A stretch of DNA of 64,000 nt from Edolisoma coerulescens (Eukaryota > Chordata > Aves > Passeriformes > Campephagidae), in NCBI GenBank assembly GCA_013397115.1, contig VWZW01004694.1, forward strand, positions 215,888 through 279,887. Direction: 5' to 3'. The notes below the pieces were generated by a model. That model saw nothing but the letters and a program-made list of their open reading frames with translations, searched no databases and had not been told where the DNA came from. Shown here in pieces: positions 63,441 to 64,000 of the stretch. Within the stretch, counting starts at the first letter, position 1. The number at the start of each line of letters is the position of its first letter. The translations under genes and the position numbers were made by a program.

Positions 63441-63606
63441 GCCCTGCGCCCCGGCCTGGCGCGCTGCAGCTGTGAGGTGAACCCCGCCTGCGCCCTGTGC
63501 GGCGCCCGCGGCCCCGCCACGCTGGAGATCCAGTACGATGCCCCTCTGCTGGAGCGCCTCTCCCAGCTGGACTCCTGCATCCACCCGGTCCTGTCCTTCC
63601 CTGACG
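63441..63606 (+). CDS. KANSL1: KANSL1 coding exon 6 (residues 620-674 plus 1 base), Cys cluster
   Basis: The exon encodes ALRPGLARCSCEVNPACALC and then, after a short divergent stretch, APLLERLSQLDSCIHPVLSF, which matches the vertebrate KANSL1 segment closely. The Cys pattern C-x-C-x5-C-x2-C (residues 628, 630, 636, 639) keeps the three Cys of the mammalian protein and adds one. The first residues and the part after CALCG differ from mammals. The exon is very GC- and CpG-rich. It ends GAC G|GTGAGC with one base of the next codon, fitting the Asp that follows in other species. Residues beyond 674, including the C-terminal PEHE region that binds KAT8, are outside the window; total human length is about 1105. 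Confidence 0.94.
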
Positions 63607-64000
63607 GTGAGCGCGGCGCCCGCGGGCTCCGGGTGGCTTTCGGGGGTGCTCCGAGGGGCCCCGGCTCCCCGGGGAGGTGCAGATCTGCTTGGGTACTACC
63701 AGACTTGTCCACCTGCAGGTACTTCTGGGGTTGGAGCGTTGACTGGAGCAGGAGGGGCTGGCAGAGCGTTACACCTGGGCTCTGCTGTGTTCTGGCAGTC
63801 TCAGCCTGGAGCCTCACTCACGGTGGGGAAGCCAAGCAGTGCCTGGGAGTCCTTCCTGGGACCTGGCTCTGGGGTCTTTGGGGTTCTAAACCACTTGAGA
63901 AATACTTGCTTCCATGCGTTTGTCCATCTGTATAAAATGATTTGTGGATTGGTTTGTCACAGGAAATCCTTTTGACCTTGTGAGGAACTGTAAATGATCT
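63607..64000 (+). other. KANSL1: Start of KANSL1 intron 6 (continues beyond window)
   Basis: Donor GTGAGC at 63607 is followed by about 60 bases of CpG-rich DNA that extend the GC-rich character of exon 6, then normal unique sequence to the window edge. No repeat or other gene is seen. Confidence 0.85.

Noticed and set aside
1..64000. tRNA, rRNA, CRISPR array, operon or phage-like system
   Set aside because: No tRNA B-box with a cloverleaf, no spaced direct repeats of CRISPR type and no compact gene arrays were seen. The window is vertebrate intron-exon DNA.

Overview
The window is bird genomic DNA, all within or next to one gene. About twenty short CR1 (chicken repeat 1) LINE fragments carry the avian CR1 3' end, a form of 'gtttgggttggaagggacc' on one strand or the other. 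The coding exons spell an avian orthologue of KANSL1 (KAT8 regulatory NSL complex subunit 1), read on the + strand. There are no bacterial-style operons, CRISPR arrays, tRNA or rRNA genes.

Layout. Positions 1-8825 are non-coding sequence 5' of the first coding exon, with a dense CpG island at about 1165-1385 that could be a promoter. The exon at 8826-10212 holds a short 5'UTR and residues 1-434. A 40-kb intron (10213-50180) follows, containing 18 CR1 fragments, a 39-base assembly gap, a small CpG islet, a GC-rich minisatellite block and simple repeats. Five further coding exons lie at 50181-50322, 54131-54235, 59167-59282, 60660-60849 and 63441-63606, all with consensus GT/AG junctions. Phases agree throughout: 2023 coding bases, or 674 codons plus one base. 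The last exons lie beyond the right edge, and they should encode the C-terminal PEHE region that binds the acetyltransferase KAT8/MOF.

The gene works alone here. KANSL1 is the scaffold of the nuclear NSL complex, joining KAT8 to WDR5 and other subunits for histone H4 acetylation. Visible elements are the conserved N terminus, a coiled coil near residues 291-336, an acidic Ser-rich stretch, a basic aromatic helix, the WDR5-binding Ala-Arg-Thr-Arg-Pro motif (Arg595 in this numbering), a basic nuclear-localisation-like stretch, and a Cys cluster in the last visible exon.

I found no convincing new biological system. The observations most worth a second look are two CpG islands, a shared ~72-base unnamed repeat lying 5' of two CR1 tails, a 30-bp/15-bp minisatellite pair, an A-rich intronic segment of unknown origin, and a divergent GC-rich exon near an AT-rich repeat.
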